NCBI RefSeq assembly: GCF_002812085.1
Contig: NZ_NPDM01000003.1
Span: 243,978 to 307,977, forward strand
Reading direction: 5' to 3'
DNA from: Leptospira levettii
Lineage (GTDB): Bacteria > Spirochaetota > Leptospiria > Leptospirales > Leptospiraceae
Length of the DNA stretch: 64,000 nucleotides
Under the pieces are notes generated by a model that saw nothing but the letters and a program-made list of their open reading frames with translations, was not told the DNA's origin and did not search any database. Shown piece after piece: positions 28,986 through 37,461 of this stretch; the stretch's first letter is position 1, and each line of letters opens with the position of its first letter. The position numbers and the translations under genes are program-made.

Positions 28986-29942
28986 CTATAAGTTATAAGG
29001 TAAAGTGATGGCGAAACCAACAGTTTGTAACCTTGCTGTGTTATAACCTGCAATGGTTTCTGAATAAAATAGCGTGTAGAAGTTTCCAAAACTATCAACG
29101 TAACTAAAACCTATTTCTGCATTATGATAAATCTCTTTCCTTCCCCATGCTGGTCGTTCATTTTGTACGTAAACATCGTAAGGATTGATACCATAAACAC
29201 TCGGTTGTGGGTAACGTACTAAGTTCCAAGGAGGTTGTTGTCTTGGATCAGCATACGCATAACCTCCTTGCCCGATTTGTCCTCGCATACCAATTGTTAG
29301 AAATAAGGATTCAAAAAATCGTTTGTAAAGGGCTGAATAATAGAGGATATCATCTGGAACAGGGTTTTCTCTTTTTCGGTAAGACAATTCTCCAAGTCCA
29401 CCCATTCCCCAAACTCCAAAGTCTTTTGCCAGATACAAATTGACCTCACCACCACTAGCTCCATCTCCCAATGATTGAGGGTTGCGGTCATAATCACCTC
29501 GTTTGATGCCTCCTACACGTAAGGATATCGTTGGCATCCATCTGTATTTTGAATCAAACTCATCGACTAGTTTGTAACGTAATCCAAACCGTGTATCCAT
29601 AAAACCGTATTTGTCGGGTACTTCTGGAGTTTGTTGTAATCCGAAATAACGATTAAAAATTCTATGCCTTCCAAGTTTACCAAAACCTATCGTTAGGTCA
29701 GCAGTTAGGCGATCTGTAATTCCATATTCCAAGGCTAAATTCGCAACGGAGATTCTAACATTGTCATCATATTTTGCCTTTTGTCCGGCAAGAAAAGCAC
29801 TGTCATATTCGGAATGAATGAATACGGGACGAACCCAAAGTTGCCTTTCATACGGTGCCCAAGCTTGTTGGGAATACAAACTCGTTATAGAAAGAAAAAA
29901 TACAAGTAAGGATATTCTTAATAATGGAAAAAGTATTTTCAT
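28986..29942 (-). CDS. Predicted outer-membrane beta-barrel protein
   Basis: 318 residues with a signal peptide (about 1-24, ending SLYSQ). The mature part alternates hydrophobic and polar residues with many Tyr, Gly and Arg, for example LTADLTIGFGKLG, GFMDTRFGLRYKL and ISLRVGGIKRGDY, and ends FAITLPYNL, as barrels do. No porin family can be named. The start overlaps the stop of the upstream small gene by 4 bp. The position between two lipoprotein/cytochrome genes suggests that it supplies an outer-membrane route or anchor for the module. Confidence 0.6.
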   Translation of the reverse strand: MKILFPLLRISLLVFFLSITSLYSQQAWAPYERQLWVRPVFIHSEYDSAFLAGQKAKYDDNVRISVANLALEYGITDRLTADLTIGFGKLGRHRIFNRYFGLQQTPEVPDKYGFMDTRFGLRYKLVDEFDSKYRWMPTISLRVGGIKRGDYDRNPQSLGDGASGGEVNLYLAKDFGVWGMGGLGELSYRKRENPVPDDILYYSALYKRFFESLFLTIGMRGQIGQGGYAYADPRQQPPWNLVRYPQPSVYGINPYDVYVQNERPAWGRKEIYHNAEIGFSYVDSFGNFYTLFYSETIAGYNTARLQTVGFAITLPYNL

Positions 29943-30304
29943 TCTTTATCCTTCTTTTTTTCCGGTAACTTAATGTTAAATCGGACTTGGACAAAGTATT
30001 CCAATGCTTGTAATTGTTCTTCAGTGAGTTTACCAGATAAGTCTGGTAAGTTGACCCTACGTTTTTCTGTATTGGGTAGACTGCCTTGTAAGTATTCCAA
30101 TCTTTCGTCTTGATCATTTGAGTTAACATTTAATTGTTTTTCAAGACTAAGCTCTTGGTTAAAGATTGCTTTCCCTAGATGGTATTTCTCACGATCTTGG
30201 CCTTGCGGAATATTGGCGATCCCACCACCACCGATACCTCCTGATGCAAATATAATATTTGTCAGCAATAAACTTCCGATTAAAAATTGGATTATATATT
30301 TCAT
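29939..30304 (-). CDS. Small exported protein resembling a cytochrome c without haem motif
   Basis: 121 residues with a signal peptide (about 1-20, LTNIIFA) followed by a Gly-rich GGIGGGGIAN. The next part, YHLGKAIFNQE, and the end, LPDLSGKLTEEQLQALEYF, resemble the first and last helices of small class I cytochromes c, but no CxxCH is present anywhere. It may be a degenerate cytochrome or a structural relative. It is the second gene of the operon, 81 bp after the rhodanese lipoprotein and overlapping the barrel gene by 4 bp. Assignment is tentative. Confidence 0.5.
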   Translation of the reverse strand: MKYIIQFLIGSLLLTNIIFASGGIGGGGIANIPQGQDREKYHLGKAIFNQELSLEKQLNVNSNDQDERLEYLQGSLPNTEKRRVNLPDLSGKLTEEQLQALEYFVQVRFNIKLPEKKKDKE

Positions 30305-30385
30305 AAAACTTTCCCTATTTCTTTATAAATTCGTTTAAAACCACCAAGAGAATAGCGGATACATTCACTTGGTGGTTATGTTGGT

Positions 30386-31741
30386 TTATCGTTTGTAAGC
30401 TTTGTCTTCTTCGATGATTTTTCGAGATGTAGTTGCAAACGAATTTAAGTTAGTTGGTAAGTTTGGATCAACGTCACCAGCCACATTGTAAGTGATAATA
30501 TCCGATAATTCTGGAATATCGGTTCTATAGGGTGAATCTGGTGGGAGTTTTGGCGCTGGTCCACCACCTGTTAAACTACCCCATTCAATCCAACTACCAT
30601 CATAATAAGTAGAAGGATAACCTAATATCGCTATGTAGGAAAACCCAGTAACTTGGGATCGATTATTGGTTCTGCAAAGTTGGATTGCTGTTTGTCCCTT
30701 TTGGTACCCTCTTGCATCATAATATGCTTTGAGATCCGATTTAGGTTTGAATCGAAATTCAGTGTCCAATAAACCTGTCCAAGGTACGTCTTTCGCTCCT
30801 TTGATATGACCTTCAAATCCTACGTATTTTCCAGAGACTTCTGAAGTTGTGCTTCGAATCACACCATTGTATTCGTTGCTACTCCCTGATGAAGACCTTG
30901 CATCAGAGACAAATACACTCGATGTGATCCCCGCTATATTGACGTTGTTTGGATCTTTTACAGCCTTAATTACATCTTCAACTGGTAACATAAGGATAGT
31001 ATTGTCTACCCTTAGACTTTTGACACTGTATCGGTTATTTAAGTTAGGTGGAGTGTTTGTTGTTGTACTAAATGGAACAAAATTTCCATCAGTAACAGCT
31101 AGTCGAGGTAGTGTTCCATTTAAGAATGCTAGATTTTTATGATCAAATCCCCAATACCGAAAGGAATAAAAACCACGAAGTGTTCCTTGGACATGGCTTG
31201 ATGCATTTGCTGAGGAAACAAAGACAACTAAATCATTAACAGGATCAATCCCAAATCGATTTAGAATTGCATCGATTTTAGGTCCATTGGCAATGATGGA
31301 GACAGTATCGCTGAGACCACTATTTCGTTTTTGACTAAAGCCATCTCCGCCGTCTAACGCGTTAGCACCATCTGAGAAGGTAAAGGAATACACAACGACA
31401 TCGTTTCCATTCCCTGCTATGTATTCTTTTCCAACAGTGGCACTCGGACCATTTTGTAAAATGACAAGTTTACCTGTGATTCCATTCGGTTTAGTAGATG
31501 ACCAATTATTAACCCACTTACCTAAGGTTTGTGGAGTGATAAGTCCATATTCATTTAAGTTATAATCGTCGTTAGACTCTTTGGCAAGATCTACTGCTGT
31601 ATTTACTTTGATCCCATTCGAAAGCGCTAATGCCGCTAAGAGTAGGTTTTTTTGATCATCATTTTGGTTGTTTCCACCGCAGGCTCCGAGAAACCCCGCG
31701 GTAAAAAGTGCTACCAACTGATGTTGAAGACTTGTTTTCAT
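30386..31741 (-). CDS. Lipoprotein with tandem rhodanese-like domains, active-site Cys present
   Basis: 451 residues and first gene of the minus-strand operon. The signal ends in GFLGAC (Cys about 20) and AAGGA precedes the ATG. The N-terminal half has GLITPQTL, NGITGKLVILQ and FGIDPVNDLVVF. The C-terminal half has FVSDARS, EGHIKGAKDVPW (rhodanese GHIPGA-like), LCRTNNRSQV with Cys356, and YYDGSWIEWGS, close to the GSWxEWG motif of thiosulfate/3-mercaptopyruvate sulfurtransferases. The tail KIIEEDKAYKR matches the paralogue at 6115. Function inferred: periplasmic or outer-leaflet persulfide chemistry. Confidence 0.68.
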   Translation of the reverse strand: MKTSLQHQLVALFTAGFLGACGGNNQNDDQKNLLLAALALSNGIKVNTAVDLAKESNDDYNLNEYGLITPQTLGKWVNNWSSTKPNGITGKLVILQNGPSATVGKEYIAGNGNDVVVYSFTFSDGANALDGGDGFSQKRNSGLSDTVSIIANGPKIDAILNRFGIDPVNDLVVFVSSANASSHVQGTLRGFYSFRYWGFDHKNLAFLNGTLPRLAVTDGNFVPFSTTTNTPPNLNNRYSVKSLRVDNTILMLPVEDVIKAVKDPNNVNIAGITSSVFVSDARSSSGSSNEYNGVIRSTTSEVSGKYVGFEGHIKGAKDVPWTGLLDTEFRFKPKSDLKAYYDARGYQKGQTAIQLCRTNNRSQVTGFSYIAILGYPSTYYDGSWIEWGSLTGGGPAPKLPPDSPYRTDIPELSDIITYNVAGDVDPNLPTNLNSFATTSRKIIEEDKAYKR

Positions 31742-31963
31742 ATTGAATCCTTCATTTGAATTCCAATCCTTTCTCTGTAGGGGCTTGCACCAAAGAATGA
31801 GGAGATTGGTTACCCAAAGTTAAAAACAGGGGGTGAAGGAAAAAGTTTGAATTTGATTTAACAGAGGAAAACTCTGCAATAGCGTATATTATTTTGGACA
31901 AATTTCCAAAGATTAGAGCAGAGTATCAAAGGAGATTGTTGGGAAAGGAACGATCTAAATATT

Positions 31964-32575
31964 TTATCGAAATTTCTTAGTTGAGATCCATAAAAATTTC
32001 ACTGGAATGTTAGAACCATTTTCAATCGAATCAAGTTCTGATATGGGAAAAAAAAGACTATCTCCAACCTCTAATTGAAAGGATTTGTTTTTCAGTTTGA
32101 TTTTAGAAGTTCCACTGACTTGGTAAATTTTGATATCATGGGCTTGTGGGAGGTGTTGGAATTGGGTTAATTTTCCTTGTTCTAAAATCCATTCCACTAA
32201 ATTGAATCGTTCCCTTTCTTCTTGGTATAAAACCCTTGATTTTATTGGGTTTTTTTGAGATGCCCAAACTTTTCCTTCATTGGATGCAAGAAAACGAGGG
32301 GATTGTGAAAACAAGTCAGGAATCATTTCACCAATTGGGATTCTCAGAGTTTTGGAAAGTTTCCATAAAATTCCAATACTTGGCGTGGTTTTTCCAGATT
32401 CAATAAGCCCAAGCATACCCCGGCTGACAGTTGATAATTGTGAAAGTTTTTCCATGGAAAGTCCAAGTTCGAGCCTTCTTCGTTTTAAAGTTTCGCCAAG
32501 TACGACTGTTAAGACCTCTTCCACCGTTTGGTCCGATTCGTTTCGTTCTGTTTTTTCCTCGTATTGTCCTTCCAT
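31964..32575 (-). CDS. XRE-family transcriptional regulator with C-terminal cupin domain
   Basis: 203 residues. The helix-turn-helix (about 25-80) reads RRRLELGLSMEKLSQLSTVSRGMLGLIESG, a classic XRE motif. The C-terminal half (about 120-200) looks like a small cupin: KLTQFQHLPQAHDIKIYQVSG and LEVGDSLFFPISELD. Such proteins sense a small ligand, often sulfur or amino-acid related. It is last in the DUF4395/GT-C operon and 222 bp from the start of the rhodanese-cytochrome operon, so it may regulate either. Confidence 0.82.
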   Translation of the reverse strand: MEGQYEEKTERNESDQTVEEVLTVVLGETLKRRRLELGLSMEKLSQLSTVSRGMLGLIESGKTTPSIGILWKLSKTLRIPIGEMIPDLFSQSPRFLASNEGKVWASQKNPIKSRVLYQEERERFNLVEWILEQGKLTQFQHLPQAHDIKIYQVSGTSKIKLKNKSFQLEVGDSLFFPISELDSIENGSNIPVKFLWISTKKFR

Positions 32576-32579
32576 GACA

Positions 32580-33872
32580 TCATCCTTTCTTAGTCATGTT
32601 CGATATATTGGATAAATTGTAAAGTAAAATGAATATTTGGTAGAAATAGTAGAATAGGCAAATAATGGAAATCAGTGCTTGGAGGAGGAGGATTTGGTCT
32701 GAGATTTCGTAAAAAAATTGGAAGGGTATTTGTAATCGAATGTTTGTTAGGTAAGAAAACTGGAGAACGGAAATTAAAATCCAAGGGATTACAGATTGAC
32801 TACGAGAAATGGTGATGAGAGGGATCAGGATTAAAAAATACCAAGGGTTGTAAACAGGAAGTAGGGTAAGTAAAAAGTACCCCAAGTAAAAAACAAAATG
32901 GTATTTCCTACATAACAAAATGAACCTTCTGTTTCGATTGTTTTGAGGGATGAGTAAGTAAAGATAAATATACAAAAGAAGAAATTGAAAGAAAAAGGGA
33001 ACACTTCTCAAGTTTATTGAAAAACAAAACCTCCAAATTGGTTCATAAATTTGGTTAAAGGTAAATGAATCACCAAATCTTTGCAAGTTGATGATACCAA
33101 AATCTGTAATTTTTGGAAATACGAGAAGGTAAATAAGGTAAAAACTAAAAAATCCAATCAAAAATGAAAAAAGGAAACTTAAAGATTGATTTAAGAATCG
33201 TTTTTTCTTTTGGATAAAAAGGTAAGGGACTAAAAATATCCCATAGATGACTGCTAATAATTTTGTATGTAAAAGTAACCCAAAAACAATACCACTCTGT
33301 TTGTATTTTTTATTCTTTAAGAAATACCAATACATCCAAAAGAATGTGATTACCAAAACTTCAAAATGCATATTGGCATACACTTCTTTGGTATAAATTG
33401 GATATAACCAGAAGAGAAGAATGGGTTTTTTCCAATGCGATCGATTGAAATACCAAAAGGTAATCGTTTCTAAAATGAAATAACTAGTTTTAAGTAGAAA
33501 TGTTGATTTTCCATAGGTAAAGAGGGAAAAATAAAATAATACAAAAGGACTATAAATCGTTGTCCAATCTGGATGATTGATTGTAGAGAGAATTTCCGAT
33601 GAGAATGAATCAATTGAATCAACTGAAAAAAATTGAGAAGGAGAAACCTCATAAGGCGAAATTAAGTTTCGTATGAGTTGCCCTTCCCAAAGGTACCGTG
33701 CCCAATCATCTTCCCAAATCGGATTTAAAAATAAACAAAGGATTCTAAATCCGAGACCTATCAAAAATAAAGATTTAATATGAATTTTAAAAAATTGGTT
33801 TGGTAAGGTTACTACTTTTAAAAAAAAAGCAGTAACCACAATTGTAGCAGAAAAGTAAAACCAATCAATCAA
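32580..33872 (-). CDS. Polytopic GT-C type glycosyltransferase (mannosyltransferase-like)
   Basis: 430 residues, ten or more membrane helices, very Phe/Tyr-rich. The first loop holds EDDWARYLWEGQLI, matching the acidic first-loop motif of polyprenol-phosphate-sugar dependent GT-C enzymes; the paralogue at 37462 has SDDVYRYLFDAKIL in the same place followed by the shared PYEx(S/T)P. Role inferred: transfer of a lipid-linked sugar on the outer side of the inner membrane. It is 10 bp after the DUF4395 gene and 4 bp before the regulator gene. Confidence 0.7.
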   Translation of the reverse strand: MIDWFYFSATIVVTAFFLKVVTLPNQFFKIHIKSLFLIGLGFRILCLFLNPIWEDDWARYLWEGQLIRNLISPYEVSPSQFFSVDSIDSFSSEILSTINHPDWTTIYSPFVLFYFSLFTYGKSTFLLKTSYFILETITFWYFNRSHWKKPILLFWLYPIYTKEVYANMHFEVLVITFFWMYWYFLKNKKYKQSGIVFGLLLHTKLLAVIYGIFLVPYLFIQKKKRFLNQSLSFLFSFLIGFFSFYLIYLLVFPKITDFGIINLQRFGDSFTFNQIYEPIWRFCFSINLRSVPFFFQFLLLYIYLYLLIPQNNRNRRFILLCRKYHFVFYLGYFLLTLLPVYNPWYFLILIPLITISRSQSVIPWILISVLQFSYLTNIRLQIPFQFFYEISDQILLLQALISIICLFYYFYQIFILLYNLSNISNMTKKG

Positions 33873-33882
33873 ATGACTGTCA

Positions 33883-34359
33883 CTATTTATTAAAGTTTAA
33901 ATTGTTACAACGTTCACAAACTTCTTCTGGGATGATTCCTGCTTTCATGAGTAGTCCAAACATAAAACAACCAGCACACCAACCTAAAAATGATTCAAGT
34001 GATGCAAAAAACACGAGGGTTGCGAGGACAATTTGGTAAGAAAAAAAGAGACCATTCACAAACAATATAATCGCTGTTAGACTAAACGAAAATCCGATGA
34101 GTTGGGCAAAACGTTTTGGTGGTCCGGCGCTTGGAACAAATGAGATCCCGAGCCAAGGAACTAAATACCGAGAGGTTAAAAAAGCAAATGGTTCCCATTT
34201 AGGCCCATAACTCACACGGAGTAAAAATCCCAAAAGCAGTAATCCTAACACAACGAGATTCGGAAATAAGATGGCAATGACCCCTAAGACAACAACCGTA
34301 GATGCGACAATCCTTGTGACATTTTCATTGACGACATCTGGATAAAACCCGAGTTTCAT
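33883..34359 (-). CDS. DUF4395 family membrane protein
   Basis: 158 residues with four hydrophobic segments. DUF4395 hallmarks are VNENVTRIVAS at the start, a GP...PKRFAQLIG segment in the middle, and the Cys-rich LGWCAGCFMFG plus CERCN at the end. The CxxC and CxxC pairs suggest redox or metal chemistry. DUF4395 genes are often found beside rhodanese or thioredoxin-like genes; here the divergent gene is a rhodanese. AGGAGG lies before the ATG. Function unknown. Confidence 0.82.
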   Translation of the reverse strand: MKLGFYPDVVNENVTRIVASTVVVLGVIAILFPNLVVLGLLLLGFLLRVSYGPKWEPFAFLTSRYLVPWLGISFVPSAGPPKRFAQLIGFSFSLTAIILFVNGLFFSYQIVLATLVFFASLESFLGWCAGCFMFGLLMKAGIIPEEVCERCNNLNFNK

Positions 34360-34496
34360 AAGAATCCTCCTAAATATGAACCTATAGATTGGGCTGAAAA
34401 TGACAAGAAAAATTCGCTTTCTTGGAGGAAATGTTTATTTTATTGACGGAATTTCGTCTTAAAAGAGTCTTATTATTCAATTTGGAGGGGAATTGT

Positions 34497-35417
34497 ATGA
34501 AAATCCAGAAAACGTATGGAATTTATCTCTTTGCCATTTCTTTATTTTGGGCCCTTTGGTTACAATTAACGGCAGGTCCATCCAATCCTCATCCCAAAGC
34601 CAAGGTGGAAACTTGGTTCCTGAGAGCGAACGAGACCCTAACGCTACCCGAATTCAAAACAATTGACACTAGGTCTTTTCCTTCTCGGGTAAAAGAAAAA
34701 TTGCCAAATTCAATTGTCCTTAACTGGGAAGACTTATCACAGAAGGAAACCCCAAATCGCGGAAAATTACTCGAGACAAAAACCCTACATAAAAAACTTT
34801 CTAGTTTAGGATTGGAATCATCGGACATCATCATCGTGTTAGGTGATGGAAAAAATGGATGGGGAGAAGAAGGTAGGATTGTTTGGAGTTTACGAGAAGT
34901 TGGATATCCAAAGACGTTTTGGTTTGATGGAGACGTGTCTAATTTCAAAGAAGTTATAAATCAAAGAAAAGATAAAATGGTTTCCCAAGATAAAACGAAT
35001 CAGTTTTTACTATTAGCACAAAAAGAAATCCAATTCCATACAGATATCACAAAGGATCAAATCACCAAACAATTAAGCCAAGGGTCTTACCAAATTTTGG
35101 ATACAAGAGAACCGAGAGAATTTTCTGGATCTACACCTTATGGAGAATTCAGAGGAGGCCATATCCCAGGCGCAAAATCATTTTTTTATCAAAATTTATT
35201 TGATGACCATGCCAAAATCAAAACAAAAGAGGAAGTGGAAAACACACTGACACAGTTAGGTATTACAAAGTCAAAACCAATCATTGCCTATTGTACAGGT
35301 GGTGTAAGATCTGCATTTGTTGTTGGTATCTTACGATCTTATGGTTATAACGCATATAATTATTCAGGTTCAATGTGGGAATGGTCTTCCTACAAAGACT
35401 TACCGTTGGAAAAATAA
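34497..35417 (+). CDS. Exported tandem rhodanese (thiosulfate sulfurtransferase-like)
   Basis: 306 residues. An N-terminal hydrophobic segment (about 8-26) indicates export. Domain 1 (about 40-150) is a non-catalytic rhodanese fold with TIDTRSF. Domain 2 (about 185-306) is complete: ILDTREPREF, FRGGHIPGAKSF and the active loop CTGGVRS with Cys266, then SGSMWEWSS. The ATG at 34497 has a strong GGAGGGG; upstream in-frame starts at 34422/34431 are too close to their own SD. Three bases after its stop the pentahaem cytochrome begins, implying a joint envelope function. Confidence 0.85.
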   Translation: MKIQKTYGIYLFAISLFWALWLQLTAGPSNPHPKAKVETWFLRANETLTLPEFKTIDTRSFPSRVKEKLPNSIVLNWEDLSQKETPNRGKLLETKTLHKKLSSLGLESSDIIIVLGDGKNGWGEEGRIVWSLREVGYPKTFWFDGDVSNFKEVINQRKDKMVSQDKTNQFLLLAQKEIQFHTDITKDQITKQLSQGSYQILDTREPREFSGSTPYGEFRGGHIPGAKSFFYQNLFDDHAKIKTKEEVENTLTQLGITKSKPIIAYCTGGVRSAFVVGILRSYGYNAYNYSGSMWEWSSYKDLPLEK

Positions 35418-35419
35418 TT

Positions 35420-36742
35420 TTGAAACAGTATTTCAAACTATTCTTATTCATTTCGGTAACCATTATCATTGGATATTATCTTTATGAAATTCAAAGGGAA
35501 GTACCAATAGAAGAAGTATTTCCTGGGAAAAATTGGGCAAAACCAATTCTTACACTTCCCGATCTTAAAGGAGTAGGTGCACCAACTGCGAAGAACTGTG
35601 GTAATTGCCATACAGAAATTTATGAAGAGTGGAAACTTTCCACACATGCAAATGCTCTGAGTGATGTCCAATTTCAATCTGAATTAGCAAAATCTAGTTC
35701 TCCCAAATGGATTTGCCTTAATTGTCATATTCCAGTCCAAAACCAAAGAGAAATGATTACCATCGCTTTACGTGGAGGGAATTATTTTAAACCAATAGAA
35801 GTCCCTAATCCTAATTTTAATCCTGAGATGAAGGAAGAAGCCATTACCTGTGCTACATGCCATGTTCGAGTTGATGAAAAATCAAATCAAAGTTATGTGA
35901 TAGGAGGATCAGGTGGCACATCTCCTCCTCATCCAGTTCAAATTAATCCTGAGTTTTTAAAAAACAGATGTAATGATTGTCATAATGAAACTTATACACT
36001 GAATCAAAGTTTGGTTTGTTCCTTTCAAACTGGGACAGAACTAAAAAATAATGGTTCAGACAAGTCTTGTGTATCTTGCCACTTACCTGAGGTAAAACGA
36101 TCTTTCGTAAAACATTCTCTCCATCGTCCTGTGCGAGTAGCCCACAGACATGGTTTTATCGGTGGTGGAGTTCCCAAACGTTTTGATTTGTACAAAGAAC
36201 AAATTCGGCTGGGTTACAAACCAGGGCTTGTCCTTTCTGATTTTAAATGGCAAAATGGCAACATTCACTTACGATTACAAAATCAAAATGCAAACCATCA
36301 TGTTACCTCAGGTGATCCAGAACGATTTTATCGTTTTGTGATAGAAGGAATCGATCAGTTTGGAAACGTAATTTACAAGAACGAATCAAAAATTGGCCAA
36401 GAATGGGAGTGGTCTCCCAAAGCAAAAAAAATCAGCGACTCACGTATCCCATTTGGTGAGACATTTAAATGGGAATTACCTTCTATCCCAAAATCAAATT
36501 TAATCACCAAGTTTCGGTTCCAAGCAATCCATGTACGTCTGAAAGGTATCACTTCTGATTATATGGTTCAATCTGCAAACGATGTCCCCGAAACCTATCG
36601 AAACAAAGTAAAACAAATTAAGGAGATATACCCTCATAGTTCCATTGTGATCGAAAGTGTTTATGATGTTAAAAGTAAATTAAGGAAAGATACACCTTTG
36701 GAAATTTTATTCAAACGAAATGCAGAACGAAGAGGAGAATAA
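35420..36742 (+). CDS. Pentahaem c-type cytochrome, membrane-anchored
   Basis: About 440 residues. An N-terminal helix (about 4-22) anchors or exports the protein. Five CxxCH sites are visible: CGNCH, CLNCH, CATCH, CNDCH and CVSCH. NCHTEIYEEWKLSTHANA resembles cytochrome c554-type first-haem segments. A beta-rich C-terminal domain follows. It is paralogous to the cytochrome at 26276. The TTG at 35420 lies just behind the rhodanese stop; ATGs at 35375 and 35381 inside the rhodanese gene are alternatives. It overlaps the following GT2 gene by 23 bp. Confidence 0.8.
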   Translation: MKQYFKLFLFISVTIIIGYYLYEIQREVPIEEVFPGKNWAKPILTLPDLKGVGAPTAKNCGNCHTEIYEEWKLSTHANALSDVQFQSELAKSSSPKWICLNCHIPVQNQREMITIALRGGNYFKPIEVPNPNFNPEMKEEAITCATCHVRVDEKSNQSYVIGGSGGTSPPHPVQINPEFLKNRCNDCHNETYTLNQSLVCSFQTGTELKNNGSDKSCVSCHLPEVKRSFVKHSLHRPVRVAHRHGFIGGGVPKRFDLYKEQIRLGYKPGLVLSDFKWQNGNIHLRLQNQNANHHVTSGDPERFYRFVIEGIDQFGNVIYKNESKIGQEWEWSPKAKKISDSRIPFGETFKWELPSIPKSNLITKFRFQAIHVRLKGITSDYMVQSANDVPETYRNKVKQIKEIYPHSSIVIESVYDVKSKLRKDTPLEILFKRNAERRGE

Positions 36743-37445
36743 TTTACTTTGTATCATTCCAGCACGGGATGAAGAGGAAGGGATTGAGCGGGCATTAGTT
36801 GGTCTGATCCAAAATTCAGGATTATCATCCAAAAGTTTTCTTGTTGTGAACAACGCCTCAAAGGATGGAACATCCTCCATCGTCAATCGAATGGGTATCA
36901 AAGTTTTGGACTGTCCTCAAATCGGATATGGAAATGCTTGTCTTCTTGCTTTAGATTGGATCCAAAAAAATCAATTACATCCAAAATATATTCTTTTTTG
37001 TGATGCAGATGGATCAGATGATCCAAATGACATCCAAACCCTCATCCAGACTATCAGCGAAACAAATTCTGATTTAGTGATTGGTTCAAGGACAATCGGA
37101 AATGCAGAGGTAGGATCCCTTTCTCCCATTCAAATTTTTGGCAATGCCTTAACATGTTTTCTCATTCGAGTGTTTTTTAGGAGGCGTTACACAGATATGG
37201 GACCACTTAGGATCATCAAATACCAATCCTTACAAACACTTGGAATGAAAGATAGAACTTGGGGTTGGAACATTGAGATGCATATCAAAGCCTTACAAAA
37301 AAATATGAAGGTAATAGAAATCCCTGTACAGTATCGAAAACGGATTGCTGGAGTTTCCAAAATCTCAGGGACTCTCTCTATGTCACTTAGAGTCGGGAGT
37401 AAAATTCTTTTTACATTTTTTAAATTACTAATTTTTGGTAAGTGA
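36720..37445 (+). CDS. Family 2 glycosyltransferase (polyprenol-phosphate sugar synthase-like)
   Basis: 241 residues, cytoplasmic GT-A fold. Motifs are LLCIIPARDEEEGIERAL, VVNNASKDGT and the catalytic-metal CDADGSDDPNDI, then VIGSRT and GWNIEMHIKA. It resembles dolichol/undecaprenol-phosphate mannosyl- or glucosyltransferases but lacks C-terminal membrane helices. It would make the lipid-linked donor for the GT-C proteins in this region. It overlaps the cytochrome gene by 23 bp. Confidence 0.82.
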   Translation: MQNEEENNLLCIIPARDEEEGIERALVGLIQNSGLSSKSFLVVNNASKDGTSSIVNRMGIKVLDCPQIGYGNACLLALDWIQKNQLHPKYILFCDADGSDDPNDIQTLIQTISETNSDLVIGSRTIGNAEVGSLSPIQIFGNALTCFLIRVFFRRRYTDMGPLRIIKYQSLQTLGMKDRTWGWNIEMHIKALQKNMKVIEIPVQYRKRIAGVSKISGTLSMSLRVGSKILFTFFKLLIFGK

Positions 37446-37461
37446 AAAACTTGGGAGGAAA

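Noticed and set aside
34422..34496. Upstream extension of the exported rhodanese
   Set aside because: The SD is too close to the ATG at 34431, while the ATG at 34497 has GGAGGGG at good spacing and gives a clean export signal.
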